Assembly (NCBI GenBank): GCA_963989385.1
Contig: OZ022503.1
Span: forward strand, 67,740,123 to 67,804,122
Direction: 5' to 3'
From: Ctena decussata
Lineage: Eukaryota; Mollusca; Bivalvia; Lucinida; Lucinidae
Length of the DNA: 64,000 nucleotides
In this document: piece by piece, positions 11,101-25,400 of the stretch
Layout: every line of letters starts with the position of its first letter
Numbering within the stretch: the first letter of the stretch is position 1
The notes under the pieces: model-generated
Told to the model about the DNA's origin: nothing
Seen by the model: the letters and a program-made list of their open reading frames with translations, nothing else
Databases searched by the model: none
Translations under genes and position numbers: made by a program

Positions 11101-14100
11101 TATACATGTGTATACACAAATAAGTGAAATAGAATGAAGGCTATTTCAGCTTTAGCTTTTATTCCGTTTGGGAGCTAAAGTCGCACAAACTTTTGTTTAC
11201 AAAAATTTCGATGGCCTATAGTTCGCAAGTTATGCAATCAGTTGACATAAGATTGTGCATGCATGTAGACATGTTAATGACCTTTATATATGCCAAGTTT
11301 CAGATGGCTACCTACTCATACAAGCAAGCAGTAGCGGTTTGAAATTTTCACAATTTGGGCTACACGTTCGGGACGATTCGTGACCTTAGGTGACTTGCAC
11401 AATTCGGGCTGAAACTAGTGCCAAATGAGAGGGTTGGGATAAACATTCAATTGACCATATGTGCCAAAAATTCTCGTTCTTTAGTTTTCGAGTTATAGCC
11501 CCTGGAAGTCGAAAACTGCACGACTTTGCCCTCGAATATCTCGACAACGGAGAAAGGAGAATTTCAGGGCATTTTCTCCCAAGAAATATATGGGAATTAT
11601 CTGTAATTTAGCACAGTTTCAGAACGATTCGTGAAAGTCACCTTTTAAGAATAACTTCCACTGCAGGCCCATATATAAAAGTTTGCTCCTTTATTACTCT
11701 GCACATGGACAATTATTTGCGCTGTTATTTGCCCCAGGCATGTACCTATGTAATTACCGTTTACAGTGTAAAGATGGATGTTATCGGTCGCTGAACGTCG
11801 GAGCAGTAGGCGTTTAATGCATTTTCCCATAGGGTCCAATGCAAAATTGACACCTCATTTTCTCCATTCTCAAGAGCTTTGAGTCTCTGCAAAACATATA
11901 CATGTGTAGACACAAATAAGTGAAATAGAATGAAGGCTATTTCAGCTTTAGCTTTTATTCCGTTTGGATGCTAAAGTCGCACACACTTTTGTTTACAAAA
12001 ATTTCGATGGCCTATAGTTCGCAAGTTATGCAATCAGTTGACATAAGATTGTGCATGCATGTAGACATGTTAATGACCTTTATATATGCCAAGTTTCAGA
12101 TGGCTACCTACTCATACAAGCAAGCAGTAGCGGTTTGAAATTTTCACAATTTGGGCTACACGTTCGGGACGATTCGTGACCTTAGGTGACTTGCACAATT
12201 CGGGCTGAAACTAGTGCCAAATGAGAGGGTTGGGATAAACATTCAATTGACCATATGTGCCAAAAATTCTCGTTCTTTAGTTTTCCAGTTATAGCCCCTG
12301 GAAGTCGAAAACTGCACGACTTTGCCCTCGAATATCTCGACAACGGAGAAAGGAGAATTTCAGGGCATTTTCTCCCAAGAAATATATGGGAATTATCTGT
12401 AATTTAGCACAGTTTCAGAACGATTCGTGAAAGTCACCTTTTAAGAATAACTTCCACTGCAGGCCCATATATAAAAGTTTGCTCCTTTATTACTCTGCAC
12501 ATGGACAATTATTTGCGCTGTTATTTGCCCCAGGCATGTACCTATGTAATTACCGTTTACAGTGTAAAGATGGATGTTATCGGTCGCTGACCGTCGGAGC
12601 AGTAGGCGTTTAATGCATTTTCCAATAGGGTCCAATGCAAAATTGACACCTCATTTTCTCCATTCTCAAGAGCTTTGAGTCTCTGCAAAACATATACATG
12701 TGTAGACACAAATAAGTGAAATAGAATGAAGGCTATTTCAGCTTTAGCTTTTATTCCGTTTGGGAGCTAAAGTCGCACAAACTTTTGTTTACAAAAATTT
12801 CGATGGCCTATAGTTCGCAAGTTATGCAATCAGTTGACATAAGATTGTGCATGCATGTAGACATGTTAATGACCTTTATATATGCCAAGTTTCAGATGGC
12901 TACCTACTCATACAAGCAAGCAGTAGCGGTTTGAAATTTTCACAATTTGGGCTACACGTTCGGGACGATTCGTGACCTTAGGTGACTTGCACAATTCGGG
13001 CTGAAACTAGTGCCAAATGAGAGGGTTGGGATAAACATTTAATTGACCATATGTGCCAAAAATTCTCGTTCTTTAGTTTTCGAGTTATAGCCCCTGGAAG
13101 TCGAAAACTGCACGACTTTGCCCTCGAATATCTCGACAACGGAGAAAGGAGAATTTCAGGGCATTTTCTCCCAAGAAATATATGGGAATTATCTGTAATT
13201 TAGCACAGTTTCAGAACGATTCGTGAAAGTCACCTTTTAAGAATAACTTCCACTGCAGGCCCATATATAAAAGTTTGCTCCTTTATTACTCTGCACATGG
13301 ACAATTATTTGCGCTGTTATTTGCCCCAGGCATGTACCTATGTAATTACCGTTTACAGTGTAAAGATGGATGTTATCGGTCGCTGAACGTCGGAGCAGTA
13401 GGCGTTTAATGCATTTTCCCATAGGGTCCAATGCAAAATTGACACCTCATTTTATCCATTCTCAAGAGCTTTGAGTCTCTGCAAAACATATACATGTGTA
13501 GACACAAATAAGTGAAATAGAATGAAGGCTATTTCAGCTTTAGCTTTTATTCCGTTTGGGAGCTAAAGTCGCACAAACTTTTGTTTACAAAAATTTCGAT
13601 GGCCTATAGTTCGCAAGTTATGCAATCAGTTGACATAAGATTGTGCATGCATGTAGACATGTTAATGACCTTTATATATGCCAAGTTTCAGATGGCTACC
13701 TACTCATACAAGCAAGCAGTAGCGGTTTGAAATTTTCACAATTTGGGCTACACGTTCGGGACGATTCGTGACCTTAGGTGACTTGCACAATTCGGGCTGA
13801 AACTAGTGCCAAATGAGAGGGTTGGGATAAACATTCAATTGACCATATGTGCCAAAAATTCTCGTTCTTTAGTTTTCGAGTTATAGCCCCTGGAAGTCGA
13901 AAACTGCACGACTTTGCCCTCGAATATCTCGACAACGGAGAAAGGAGAATTTCAGGGCATTTTCTCCCAAGAAATATATGGGAATTATCTGTAATTTAGC
14001 ACAGTTTCAGAACGATTCGTGAAAGTCACCTTTTAAGAATAACTTCCACTGCAGGCCCATATATAAAAGTTTGCTCCTTTATTACTCTGCACATGGACAA

Positions 14101-17100
14101 TTATTTGCGCTGTTATTTGCCCCAGGCATGTACCTATGTAATTACCGTTTACAGTGTAAAGATGGATGTTATCGGTCGCTGAACGTCGGAGCAGTAGGCG
14201 TTTAATGCATTTTCCCATAGGGTCCAATGCAAAATTGACACCTCATTTTCTCCATTCTCAAGAGCTTTGAGTCTCTGCAAAACATATACATGTGTATACA
14301 CAAATAAGTGAAATAGAATGAAGGCTATTTCAGCTTTAGCTTTTATTCCGTTTGGGAGCTAAAGTCGCACAAACTTTTGTTTACAAAAATTTCGATGGCC
14401 TATAGTTCGCAAGTTATGCAATCAGTTGACATAAGATTGTGCATGCATGTAGACATGTTAATGACCTTTATATATGCCAAGTTTCAGATGGCTACCTACT
14501 CATACAAGCAAGCAGTAGCGGTTTGAAATTTTCACAATTTGGGCTACACGTTCGGGACGATTCGTGACCTTAGGTGATTTGCACAATTCGGGCTGAAACT
14601 AGTGCCAAATGAGAGGGTTGGGATAAACATTCAATTGACCATATGTGCCAAAAATTCTCGTTCTTTAGTTTTCGAGTTATAGCCCCTGGAAGTCGAAAAC
14701 TGCACGACTTTGCCCTCGAATATCTCGACAACGGAGAAAGGAGAATTTCAGGGCATTTTCTCCCAAGAAATATATGGGAATTATCTGTAATTTAGCACAG
14801 TTTCAGAACGATTCGTGAAAGTCACCTTTTAAGAATAACTTCCACTGCAGGCCCATATATAAAAGTTTGCTCCTTTATTACTCTGCACATGGACAATTAT
14901 TTGCGCTGTTATTTGCCCCAGGCATGTACCTATGTAATTACCGTTTACAGTGTAAAGATGGATGTTATCGGTCGCTGAACGTCGGAGCAGTAGGCGTTTA
15001 ATGCATTTTCCCATAGGGTCCAATGCAAAATTGACACCTCATTTTCTCCATTCTCAAGAGCTTTGAGTCTCTGCAAAACATATACATGTGTAGACACAAA
15101 TAAGTGAAATAGAATGAAGGCTATTTCAGCTTTAGCTTTTATTCCGTTTGGGAGCTAAAGTCGCACAAACTTTTGTTTACAAAAATTTCGATGGCCTATA
15201 GTTCGCAAGTTATGCAATCAGTTGACATAAGATTGTGCATGCATGTAGACATGTTAATACCTTTATATATGCCAAGTTTCAGATGGCTACCTACTCATAC
15301 AAGCGAGCAGTAGCGGTTTGAAATTTTCACAATTTGGGCTACACGTTCGGGACGATTCGTGACCTTAGGTGACTTGCACAATTCGGGCTGAAACTAGTGC
15401 CAAATGAGAGGGTTGGGATAAACATTCAATTGACCATATGTGCCAAAAATTCTCGTTCTTTAGTTTTCGAGTTATAGCCCCTGGAAGTCGAAAACTGCAC
15501 GACTTTGCCCTCGAATATCTCGACAACGGAGAAAGGAGAATTTCAGGGCATTTTCTCCCAAGAAATATATGGGAATTATCTGTAATTTAGCACAGTTTCA
15601 GAACGATTCGTGAAAGTCACCTTTTAAGAATAACTTCCACTGCAGGCCCATATATAAAAGTTTGCTCCTTTATTACTCTGCACATGGACAATTATTTGCG
15701 CTGTTATTTGCCCCAGGCATGTACCTATGTAATTACCGTTTACAGTGTAAAGATGGATGTTATCGGTCGCTGACCGTCGGAGCAGTAGGCGTTTAATGCA
15801 TTTTCCCATAGGGTCCAATGCAAAATTGACACCTCATTTTCTCCATTCTCAAGAGCTTTGAGTCTCTGCAAAACATATACATGTGTAGACACAAATAAGT
15901 GAAATAGAATGAAGGCTATTTCAGCTTTAGCTTTTATTCCGTTTGGGAGCTAAAGTCGCACAAACTTTTATTTACAAAAATTTCGATGGCCTATAGTTCG
16001 CAAGTTATGCAATCAGTTGACATAAGATTGTGCATGCATGTAGACATGTTAATGACCTTTATATATGCCAAGTTTCAGATGGCTACCTACTCATACAAGC
16101 AAGCAGTAGCGGTTTGAAATTTTCACAATTTGGGCTACACGTTCGGGACGATTCGTGACCTTAGGTGACTTGCACAATTCGGGCTGAAACTAGTGCCAAA
16201 TGAGAGGGTTGGGATAAACATTCAATTGACCATATGTGCCAAGAATTCTCGTTCTTTAGTTTTCGAGTTATAGCCCCTGGAAGTCGAAAACTGCACGACT
16301 TTGCCCTCGAATATCTCGACAACGGAGAAAGGAGAATTTCAGGGCATTTTCTCCCAAGAAATATATGGGAATTATCTGTAATTTAGCACAGTTTCAGAAC
16401 GATTCGTGAAAGTCACCTTTTAAGAATAACTTCCACTGCAGGCCCATATATAAAAGTTTGCTCCTTTATTACTCTGCACATGGACAATTATTTGCGCTGT
16501 TATTTGCCCCAGGCATGTACCTATGTAATTACCGTTTACAGTGTAAAGATGGATGTTATCGGTCGCTGAACGTCGGAGCAGTAGGCGTTTAATGCATTTT
16601 CCCATAGGGTCCAATGCAAAATTGACACCTCATTTTCTCCATTCTCAAGAGCTTTGAGTCTCTGCAAAACATATACATGTGTATACACAAATAAGTGAAA
16701 TAGAATGAAGGCTATTTCAGCTTTAGCTTTTATTCCGTTTGGGAGCTAAAGTCGCACAAACTTTTGTTTACAAAAATTTCGATGGCCTATAGTTCGCAAG
16801 TTATGCAATCAGTTGACATAAGATTGTGCATGCATGTAGACATGTTAATGACCTTTATATATGCCAAGTTTCAGATGGCTACCTACTCATACAAGCAAGC
16901 AGTTGCGGTTTGAAATTTTCACAATTTGGGCGACACGTTCGGGACGATTCGTGACCTTAGGTGATTTGCACAATTCGGGCTGAAACTAGTGCCAAATGAG
17001 AGGGTTGGGATAAACATTCAATTGACCATATGTGCCAAAAATTCTCGTTCTTTAGTTTTCGAGTTATAGCCCCTGGAAGTCGAAAACTGCACGACTTTGC

Positions 17101-20100
17101 CCTCGAATATCTCGACAACGGAGAAAGGAGAATTTCAGGGCATTTTCTCCCAAGAAATATATGGGAATTATCTGTAATTTAGCACAGTTTCAGAACGATT
17201 CGTGAAAGTCACCTTTTAAGAATAACTTCCACTGCAGGCCCATATATAAAAGTTTGCTCCTTTATTACTCTGCACATGGACAATTATTTGCGCTGTTATT
17301 TGCCCCAGGCATGTACCTATGTAATTACCGTTTACAGTGTAAAGATGGATGTTATCGGTCGCTGAACGTCGGAGCAGTAGGCGTTTAATGCATTTTCCCA
17401 TAGGGTCCAATGCAAAATTGACACCTCATTTTCTCCATTCTCAAGAGCTTTGAGTCTCTGCAAAACATATACATGTGTAGACACAAATAAGTGAAATAGA
17501 ATGAAGGCTATTTCAGCTTTAGCTTTTATTCCGTTTGGATGCTAAAGTCGCACACACTTTTGTTTACAAAAATTTCGATGGCCTATAGTTCGCAAGTTAT
17601 GCAATCAGTTGACATAAGATTGTGCATGCATGTAGACATGTTAATGACCTTTATATATGCCAAGTTTCAGATGGCTACCTACTCATACAAGCAAGCAGTA
17701 GCGGTTTGAAATTTTCACAATTTGGGCTACACGTTCGGGACGATTCGTGACCTTAGGTGACTTGCACAATTCGGGCTGAAACTAGTGCCAAATGAGAGGG
17801 TTGGGATAAACATTCAATTGACCATATGTGCCAAAAATTCTCGTTCTTTAGTTTTCGAGTTATAGCCCCTGGAAGTCGAAAACTGCACGACTTTGCCCTC
17901 GAATATCTCGACAACGGAGAAAGGAGAATTTCAGGGCATTTTCTCCCAAGAAATATATGGGAATTATCTGTAATTTAGCACAGTTTCAGAACGATTCGTG
18001 AAAGTCACCTTTTAAGAATAACTTCCACTGCAGGCCCATATATAAAAGTTTGCTCCTTTATTACTCTGCACATGGACAATTATTTGCGCTGTTATTTGCC
18101 CCAGGCATGTACCTATGTAATTACCGTTTACAGTGTAAAGATGGATGTTATCGGTCGCTGACCGTCGGAGCAGTAGGCGTTTAATGCATTTTCCCATAGG
18201 GTCCAATGCAAAATTGACACCTCATTTTCTCCATTCTCAAGAGCTTTGAGTCTCTGCAAAACATATACATGTGTAGACACAAATAAGTGAAATAGAATGA
18301 AGGCTATTTCAGCTTTAGCTTTTATTCCGTTTGGGAGCTAAAGTCGCACAAACTTTTATTTACAAAAAATTCGATGGCCTATAGTTCGCAAGTTATGCAA
18401 TCAGTTGACATAAGATTGTGCATGCATGTAGACATGTTAATGACCTTTATATATGCCAAGTTTCAGATGGCTACCTACTCATACAAGCAAGCAGTAGCGG
18501 TTTGAAATTTTCACAATTTGGGCTACACGTTCGGGACGATTCGTGACCTTAGGTGACTTGCACAATTCGGGCTGAAACTAGTGCCAAATGAGAGGGTTGG
18601 GATAAACATTCAATTGACCATATGTGCCAAAAATTCTCGTTCTTTAGTTTTCGAGTTATAGCCCCTGGAAGTCGAAAACTGCACGACTTTGCCCTCGAAT
18701 ATCTCGACAACGGAGAAAGGAGAATTTCAGGGCATTTTCTCCCAAGAAATATATGGGAATTATCTGTAATTTAGCACAGTTTCAGAACGATTCGTGAAAG
18801 TCACCTTTTAAGAATAACTTCCACTGCAGGCCCATATATAAAAGTTTGCTCCTTTATTACTCTGCACATGGATAATTATTTGCGCTGTTATTTGCCCCAG
18901 GCATGTACCTATGTAATTACCGTTTACAGTGTAAAGATGGATGTTATCGGTCGCTGAACGTCGGAGCAGTAGGCGTTTAATGCATTTTCCCATAGGGTCC
19001 AATGCAAAATTGACACCTCATTTTCTCCATTCTCAAGAGCTTTGAGTCTCTGCAAAACATATACATGTGTAGACACAAATAAGTGAAATAGAATGAAGGC
19101 TATTTCAGCTTTAGCTTTTATTCCGTTTGGGAGCTAAAGTCGCACAAACTTTTGTTTACAAAAATTTCGATGGCCTATAGTTCGCAAGTTATGCAATCAG
19201 TTGACATAAGATTGTGCATGCATGTAGACATGTTAATGACCTTTATATATGCCAAGTTTCAGATGGCTACCTACTCATACAAGCAAGCAGTAGCGGTTTG
19301 AAATTTTCACAATTTGGGCTACACGTTCGGGACGATTCGTGACCTTAGGTGACTTGCACAATTCGGGCTGAAACTAGTGCCAAATGAGAGGGTTGGGATA
19401 AACATTCAATTGACCATATGTGCCAAAAATTCTCGTTCTTTAGTTTTCGAGTTATAGCCCCTGGAAGTCGAAAACTGCACGACTTTGCCCTCGAATATCT
19501 CGACAACGGAGAAAGGAGAATTTCAGGGCATTTTCTCCCAAGAAATATATGGGAATTATCTGTAATTTAGCACAGTTTCAGAACGATTCGTGAAAGTCAC
19601 CTTTTAAGAATAACTTCCACTGCAGGCCCATATATAAAAGTTTGCTCCTTTATTACTCTGCACATGGACAATTATTTGCGCTGTTATTTGCCCCAGGCAT
19701 GTACCTATGTAATTACCGTTTACAGTGTAAAGATGGATGTTATCGGTCGCTGACCGTCGGAGCAGTAGGCGTTTAATGCATTTTCCCATAGGGTCCAATG
19801 CAAAATTGACACCTCATTTTCTCCATTCTCAAGAGCTTTGAGTCTCTGCAAAACATATACATGTGTAGACACAAATAAGTGAAATAGAATGAAGGCTATT
19901 TCAGCTTTAGCTTTTATTCCGTTTGGGAGCTAAAGTCGCACAAACTTTTGTTTACAAAAATTTCGATGGCCTATAGTTCGCAAGTTATGCAATCAGTTGA
20001 CATAAGATTGTGCATGCATGTAGACATGTTAATGACCTTTATATATGCCAAGTTTCAGATGGCTACCTACTCATACAAGCAAGCAGTAGCGGTTTGAAAT

Positions 20101-22490
20101 TTTCACAATTTGGGCTACACGTTCGGGACGATTCGTGACCTTAGGTGACTTGCACAATTCGGGCTGAAACTAGTGCCAAATGAGAGGGTTGGGATAAACA
20201 TTTAATTGACCATATGTGCCAAAAATTCTCGTTCTTTAGTTTTCGAGTTATAGCCCCTGGAAGTCGAAAACTGCACGACTTTGCCCTCGAATATCTCGAC
20301 AACGGAGAAAGGAGAATTTCAGGGCATTTTCTCCCAAGAAATATATGGGAATTATCTGTAATTTAGCACAGTTTCAGAACGATTCGTGAAAGTCACCTTT
20401 TAAGAATAACTTCCACTGCAGGCCCATATATAAAAGTTTGCTCCTTTATTACTCTGCACATGGACAATTATTTGCGCTGTTATTTGCCCCAGGCATGTAC
20501 CTATGTAATTACCGTTTACAGTGTAAAGATGGATGTTATCGGTCGCTGAACGTCGGAGCAGTAGGCGTTTAATGCATTTTCCCATAGGGTCCAATGCAAA
20601 ATTGACACCTCATTTTCTCCATTCTCAAGAGCTTTGAGTCTCTGCAAAACATATACATGTGTAGACACAAATAAGTGAAATAGAATGAAGGCTATTTCAG
20701 CTTTAGCTTTTATTCCGTTTGGGAGCTAAAGTCGCACAAACTTTTGTTTACAAAAATTTCGATGGCCTATAGTTCGCAAGTTATGCAATCAGTTGACATA
20801 AGATTGTGCATGCATGTAGACATGTTAATGACCTTTATATATGCCAAGTTTCAGATGGCTACCTACTCATACAAGCAAGCAGTAGCGGTTTGAAATTTTC
20901 ACAATTTGGGCTACACGTTCGGGACGATTCGTGACCTTAGGTGACTTGCACAATTCGGGCTGAAACTAGTGCCAAATGAGAGGGTTGGGATAAACATTCA
21001 ATTGACCATATGTGCCAAAAATTCTCGTTCTTTAGTTTTCGAGTTATAGCCCCTGGAAGTCGAAAACTGCACGACTTTGCCCTCGAATATCTCGACAACG
21101 GAGAAAGGAGAATTTCAGGGCATTTTCTCCCAAGAAATATATGGGAATTATCTGTAATTTAGCACAGTTTCAGAACGATTCGTGAAAGTCACCTTTTAAG
21201 AATAACTTCCACTGCAGGCCCATATATAAAAGTTTGCTCCTTTATTACTCTGCACATGGACAATTATTTGCGCTGTTATTTGCCCCAGGCATGTACCTAT
21301 GTAATTACCGTTTACAGTGTAAAGATGGATGTTATCGGTCGCTGACCGTCGGAGCAGTAGGCGTTTAATGCATTTTCCCATAGGGTCCAATGCAAAATTG
21401 ACACCTCATTTTCTCCATTCTCAAGAGCTTTGAGTCTCTGCAAAACATATACATGTGTAGACACAAATAAGTGAAATAGAATGAAGGCTATTTCAGCTTT
21501 AGCTTTTATTCCGTTTGGGAGCTAAAGTCGCACAAACTTTTGTTTACAAAAATTTCGATGGCCTATAGTTCGCAAGTTATGCAATCAGTTGACATAAGAT
21601 TGTGCATGCATGTAGACATGTTAATGATCTTTATATATGCCAAGTTTCAGATGGCTACCTACTCATACAAGCAAGCAGTAGCGGTTTGAAATTTTCACAA
21701 TTTGGGCTACACGTTCGGGACGATTCGTGACCTTAGGTGACTTGCACAATTCGGGCTGAAACTAGTGCCAAATGAGAGGGTTGGGATAAACATTCAATTG
21801 ACCATATGTGCCAAAAATTCTCGTTCTTTAGTTTTCGAGTTATAGCCCCTGGAAGTCGAAAACTGCACGACTTTGCCCTCGAATATCTCGACAACGGAGA
21901 AAGGAGAATTTCAGGGCATTTTCTCCCAAGAAATATATGGGAATTATCTGTAATTTAGCACAGTTTCAGAACGATTCGTGAAAGTCACCTTTTAAGAATA
22001 ACTTCCACTGCAGGCCCATATATAAAAGTTTGCTCCTTTATTACTCTGCACATGGACAATTATTTGCGCTGTTATTTGCCCCAGGCATATACCTATGTAA
22101 TTACCGTTTACAGTGTAAAGATGGATGTTATCGGTCGCTGAACGTCGGAGCAGTAGGCGTTTAATGCATTTTCCCATAGGGTCCAATGCAAAATTGACAC
22201 CTCATTTTCTCCATTCTCAAAGGCTTTGAGTCTCTGCAAAACATATACATGTGTATACACAAATAAGTGAAATAGAATGAAGGCTATTTCAGCTTTAGCT
22301 TTTATTCCGTTTGGGAGCTAAAGTCGCACAAACTTTTGTTTACAAAAATTTCGATGGCCTATAGTTCGCAAGTTATGCAATCAGTTGACATAAGATTGTG
22401 CATGCATGTAGACATGTTAATGACCTTTATATATGCCAAGTTTCAGATGGCTACCTACTCATACAAGCAAGCAGTAGCGGTTTGAAATTT
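8164..22490 (+). repeat. Left marker block, M11-M28 (~14.3 kb)
   Basis: Marker order: M11 has CCCGTAGGG (8645) and CATAGGATT; M14 has GTATAC instead of GTAGAC (p562); M15 has GGATGCT with CACACAC; M17 has TTTAATTG (13040) and TTTTATCC (13454); M18 has GTATAC; M19 has GTGATTT (14578), a deleted G (TTAATACC) and AAGCGAGC; M20-M28 are described as a separate segment. The p448 allele alternates irregularly: C in M11, M12, M16, M20, M23, M25 and M27, A in the rest. Private changes include GGCCCC in M14 and CCAATAGGG in M16. The same marker order returns near the right end of the window, so this is a directly duplicated segment of the array. Confidence 0.88.
15327..22490 (+). repeat. Core left segment M20-M28, duplicated at 54329-63084
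   Basis: Markers by monomer: M20 C allele, ACTTTTATTTAC (15970); M21 CCAAGAATTC (16243), A allele, GTATAC, CAGTTGCGG; M22 GGCGACAC (16932), GTGATTT, GGATGCT (17539-17540) with CACACAC; M23 C allele, ACTTTTATTTAC; M24 GGATAATTA for GGACAATTA; M25 C allele; M26 TTTAATTG (20203); M27 C allele, TTAATGATC; M28 CTCAAAGGC (22221-22222), GTATAC (22256) and a private GGCATATACC. M69-M73 reproduce M20-M24 marker for marker, M75-M77 reproduce M25-M27, and M79 reproduces M28. Confidence 0.9.
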
Positions 22491-25400
22491 TCACAATTTG
22501 GGCTACACGTTCGGGACGATTCGTGACCTTAGGTGATTTGCACAATTCGGGCTGAAACTAGTGCCAAATGAGAGGGTTGGGATAAACATTCAATTGACCA
22601 TATGTGCCAAAAATTCTCGTTCTTTAGTTTTCGAGTTATAGCCCCTGGAAGTCGAAAACTGCACGACTTTGCCCTCGAATATCTCGACAACGGAGAAAGG
22701 AGAATTTCAGGGCATTTTCTCCCAAGAAATATATGGGAATTATCTGTAATTTAGCACAGTTTCAGAACGATTCGTGAAAGTCACCTTTTAAGAATAACTT
22801 CCACTGCAGGCCCATATATAAAAGTTTGCTCCTTTATTACTCTGCACATGGACAATTATTTGCGCTGTTATTTGCCCCAGGCATGTACCTATGTAATTAC
22901 CGTTTACAGTGTAAAGATGGATGTTATCGGTCGCTGAACGTCGGAGCAGTAGGCGTTTAATGCATTTTCCCATAGGGTCCAATGCAAAATTGACACCTCA
23001 TTTTCTCCATTCTCAAGAGCTTTGAGTCTCTGCAAAACATATACATGTGTAGACACAAATAAGTGAAATAGAATGAAGGCTATTTCAGCTTTAGCTTTTA
23101 TTCCGTTTGGGAGCTAAAGTCGCACAAACTTTTGTTTACAAAAATTTCGATGGCCTATAGTTCGCAAGTTATGCAATCAGTTGACATAAGATTGTGCATG
23201 CATGTAGACATGTTAATGACCTTTATATATGCCAAGTTTCAGATGGCTACCTACTCATACAAGCAAGCAGTAGCGGTTTGAAATTTTCACAATTTGGGCT
23301 ACACGTTCGGGACGATTCGTGACCTTAGGTGACTTGCACAATTCGGGCTGAAACTAGTGCCAAATGAGAGGGTTGGGATAAACATTCAATTGACCATATG
23401 TGCCAAAAATTCTCGTTCTTTAGTTTTCGAGTTATAGCCCCTGGAAGTCGAAAACTGCACGACTTTGCCCTCGAATATCTCGACAACGGAGAAAGGAGAA
23501 TTTCAGGGCATTTTCTCCCAAGAAATATATGGGAATTATCTGTAATTTAGCACAGTTTCAGAACGATTCGTGAAAGTCACCTTTTAAGAATAACTTCCAC
23601 TGCAGGCCCATATATAAAAGTTTGCTCCTTTATTACTCTGCACATGGACAATTATTTGCGCTGTTATTTGCCCCAGGCATGTACCTATGTAATTACCGTT
23701 TACAGTGTAAAGATGGATGTTATCGGTCGCTGAACGTCGGAGCAGTAGGCGTTTAATGCATTTTCCCATAGGGTCCAATGCAAAATTGACACCTCATTTT
23801 CTCCATTCTCAAGAGCTTTGAGTCTCTGCAAAACATATACATGTGTAGACACAAATAAGTGAAATAGAATGAAGGCTATTTCAGCTTTAGCTTTTATTCC
23901 GTTTGGGAGCTAAAGTCGCACAAACTTTTGTTTACAAAAATTTCGATGGCCTATAGTTCGCAAGTTATGCAATCAGTTGACATAAGATTGTGCATGCATG
24001 TAGACATGTTAATGACCTTTATATATGCCAAGTTTCAGATGGCTACCTACTCATACAAGCAAGCAGTAGCGGTTTGAATTTTTCACAATTTGGGCTACAC
24101 GTTCGGGACGATTCGTGACCTTAGGTGACTTGCACAATTCGGGCTGAAACTAGTGCCAAATGAGAGGGTTGGGATAAACATTCAATTGACCATATGTGCC
24201 AAAAATTCTCGTTCTTTAGTTTTCGAGTTATAGCCCCTGGAAGTCGAAAACTGCACGACTTTGCCCTCGAATATCTCGACAACGGAGAAAGGAGAATTTC
24301 AGGGCATTTTCTCCCAAGAAATATATGGGAATTATCTGTAATTTAGCACAGTTTCAGAACGATTCGTGAAAGTCACCTTTTAAGAATAACTTCCACTGCA
24401 GGCCCATATATAAAAGTTTGCTCCTTTATTACTCTGCACATGGACAATTATTTGCGCTGTTATTTGCCCCAGGCATGTACCTATGTAATTACCGTTTACA
24501 GTGTAAAGATGGATGTTATCGGTCGCTGAACGTCGGAGCAGTAGGCGTTTAATGCATTTTCCCATAGGGTCCAATGCAAAATTGACACCTCATTTTCTCC
24601 ATTCTCAAGAGCTTTGAGTCTCTGCAAAACATATACATGTGTAGACACAAATAAGTGAAATAGAATGAAGGCTATTTCAGCTTTAGCTTTTATTCCGTTT
24701 GGGAGCTAAAGTCGCACAAACTTTTGTTTACAAAAATTTCGATGGCCTATAGTTCGCAAGTTATGCAATCAGTTGACATAAGATTGTGCATGCATGTAGA
24801 CATGTTAATGACCTTTATATATGCCAAGTTTCAGATGGCTACCTACTCATACAAGCAAGCAGTAGCGGTTTGAAATTTTCACAATTTGGGCTACACGTTC
24901 GGGACGATTCGTGACCTTAGGTGACTTGCACAATTCGGGCTGAAACTAGTGCCAAATGAGAGGGTTGGGATAAACATTCAATTGACCATATGTGCCAAAA
25001 ATTCTCGTTCTTTAGTTTTCGAGTTATAGCCCCTGGAAGTCGAAAACTGCACGACTTTGCCCTCGAATATCTCGACAACGGAGAAAGGAGAATTTCAGGG
25101 CATTTTCTCCCAAGAAATATATGGGAATTATCTGTAATTTAGCACAGTTTCAGAACGATTCGTGAAAGTCACCTTTTAAGAATAACTTCCACTGCAGGCC
25201 CATATATAAAAGTTTGCTCCTTTATTACTCTGCACATGGACAATTATTTGCGCTGTTATTTGCCCCAGGCATGTACCTATGTAATTACCGTTTACAGTGT
25301 AAAGATGGATGTTATCGGTCGCTGAACGTCGGAGCAGTAGGCGTTTAATGCATTTTCCCATAGGGTCCAATGCAAAATTGACACCTCATTTTCTCCATTC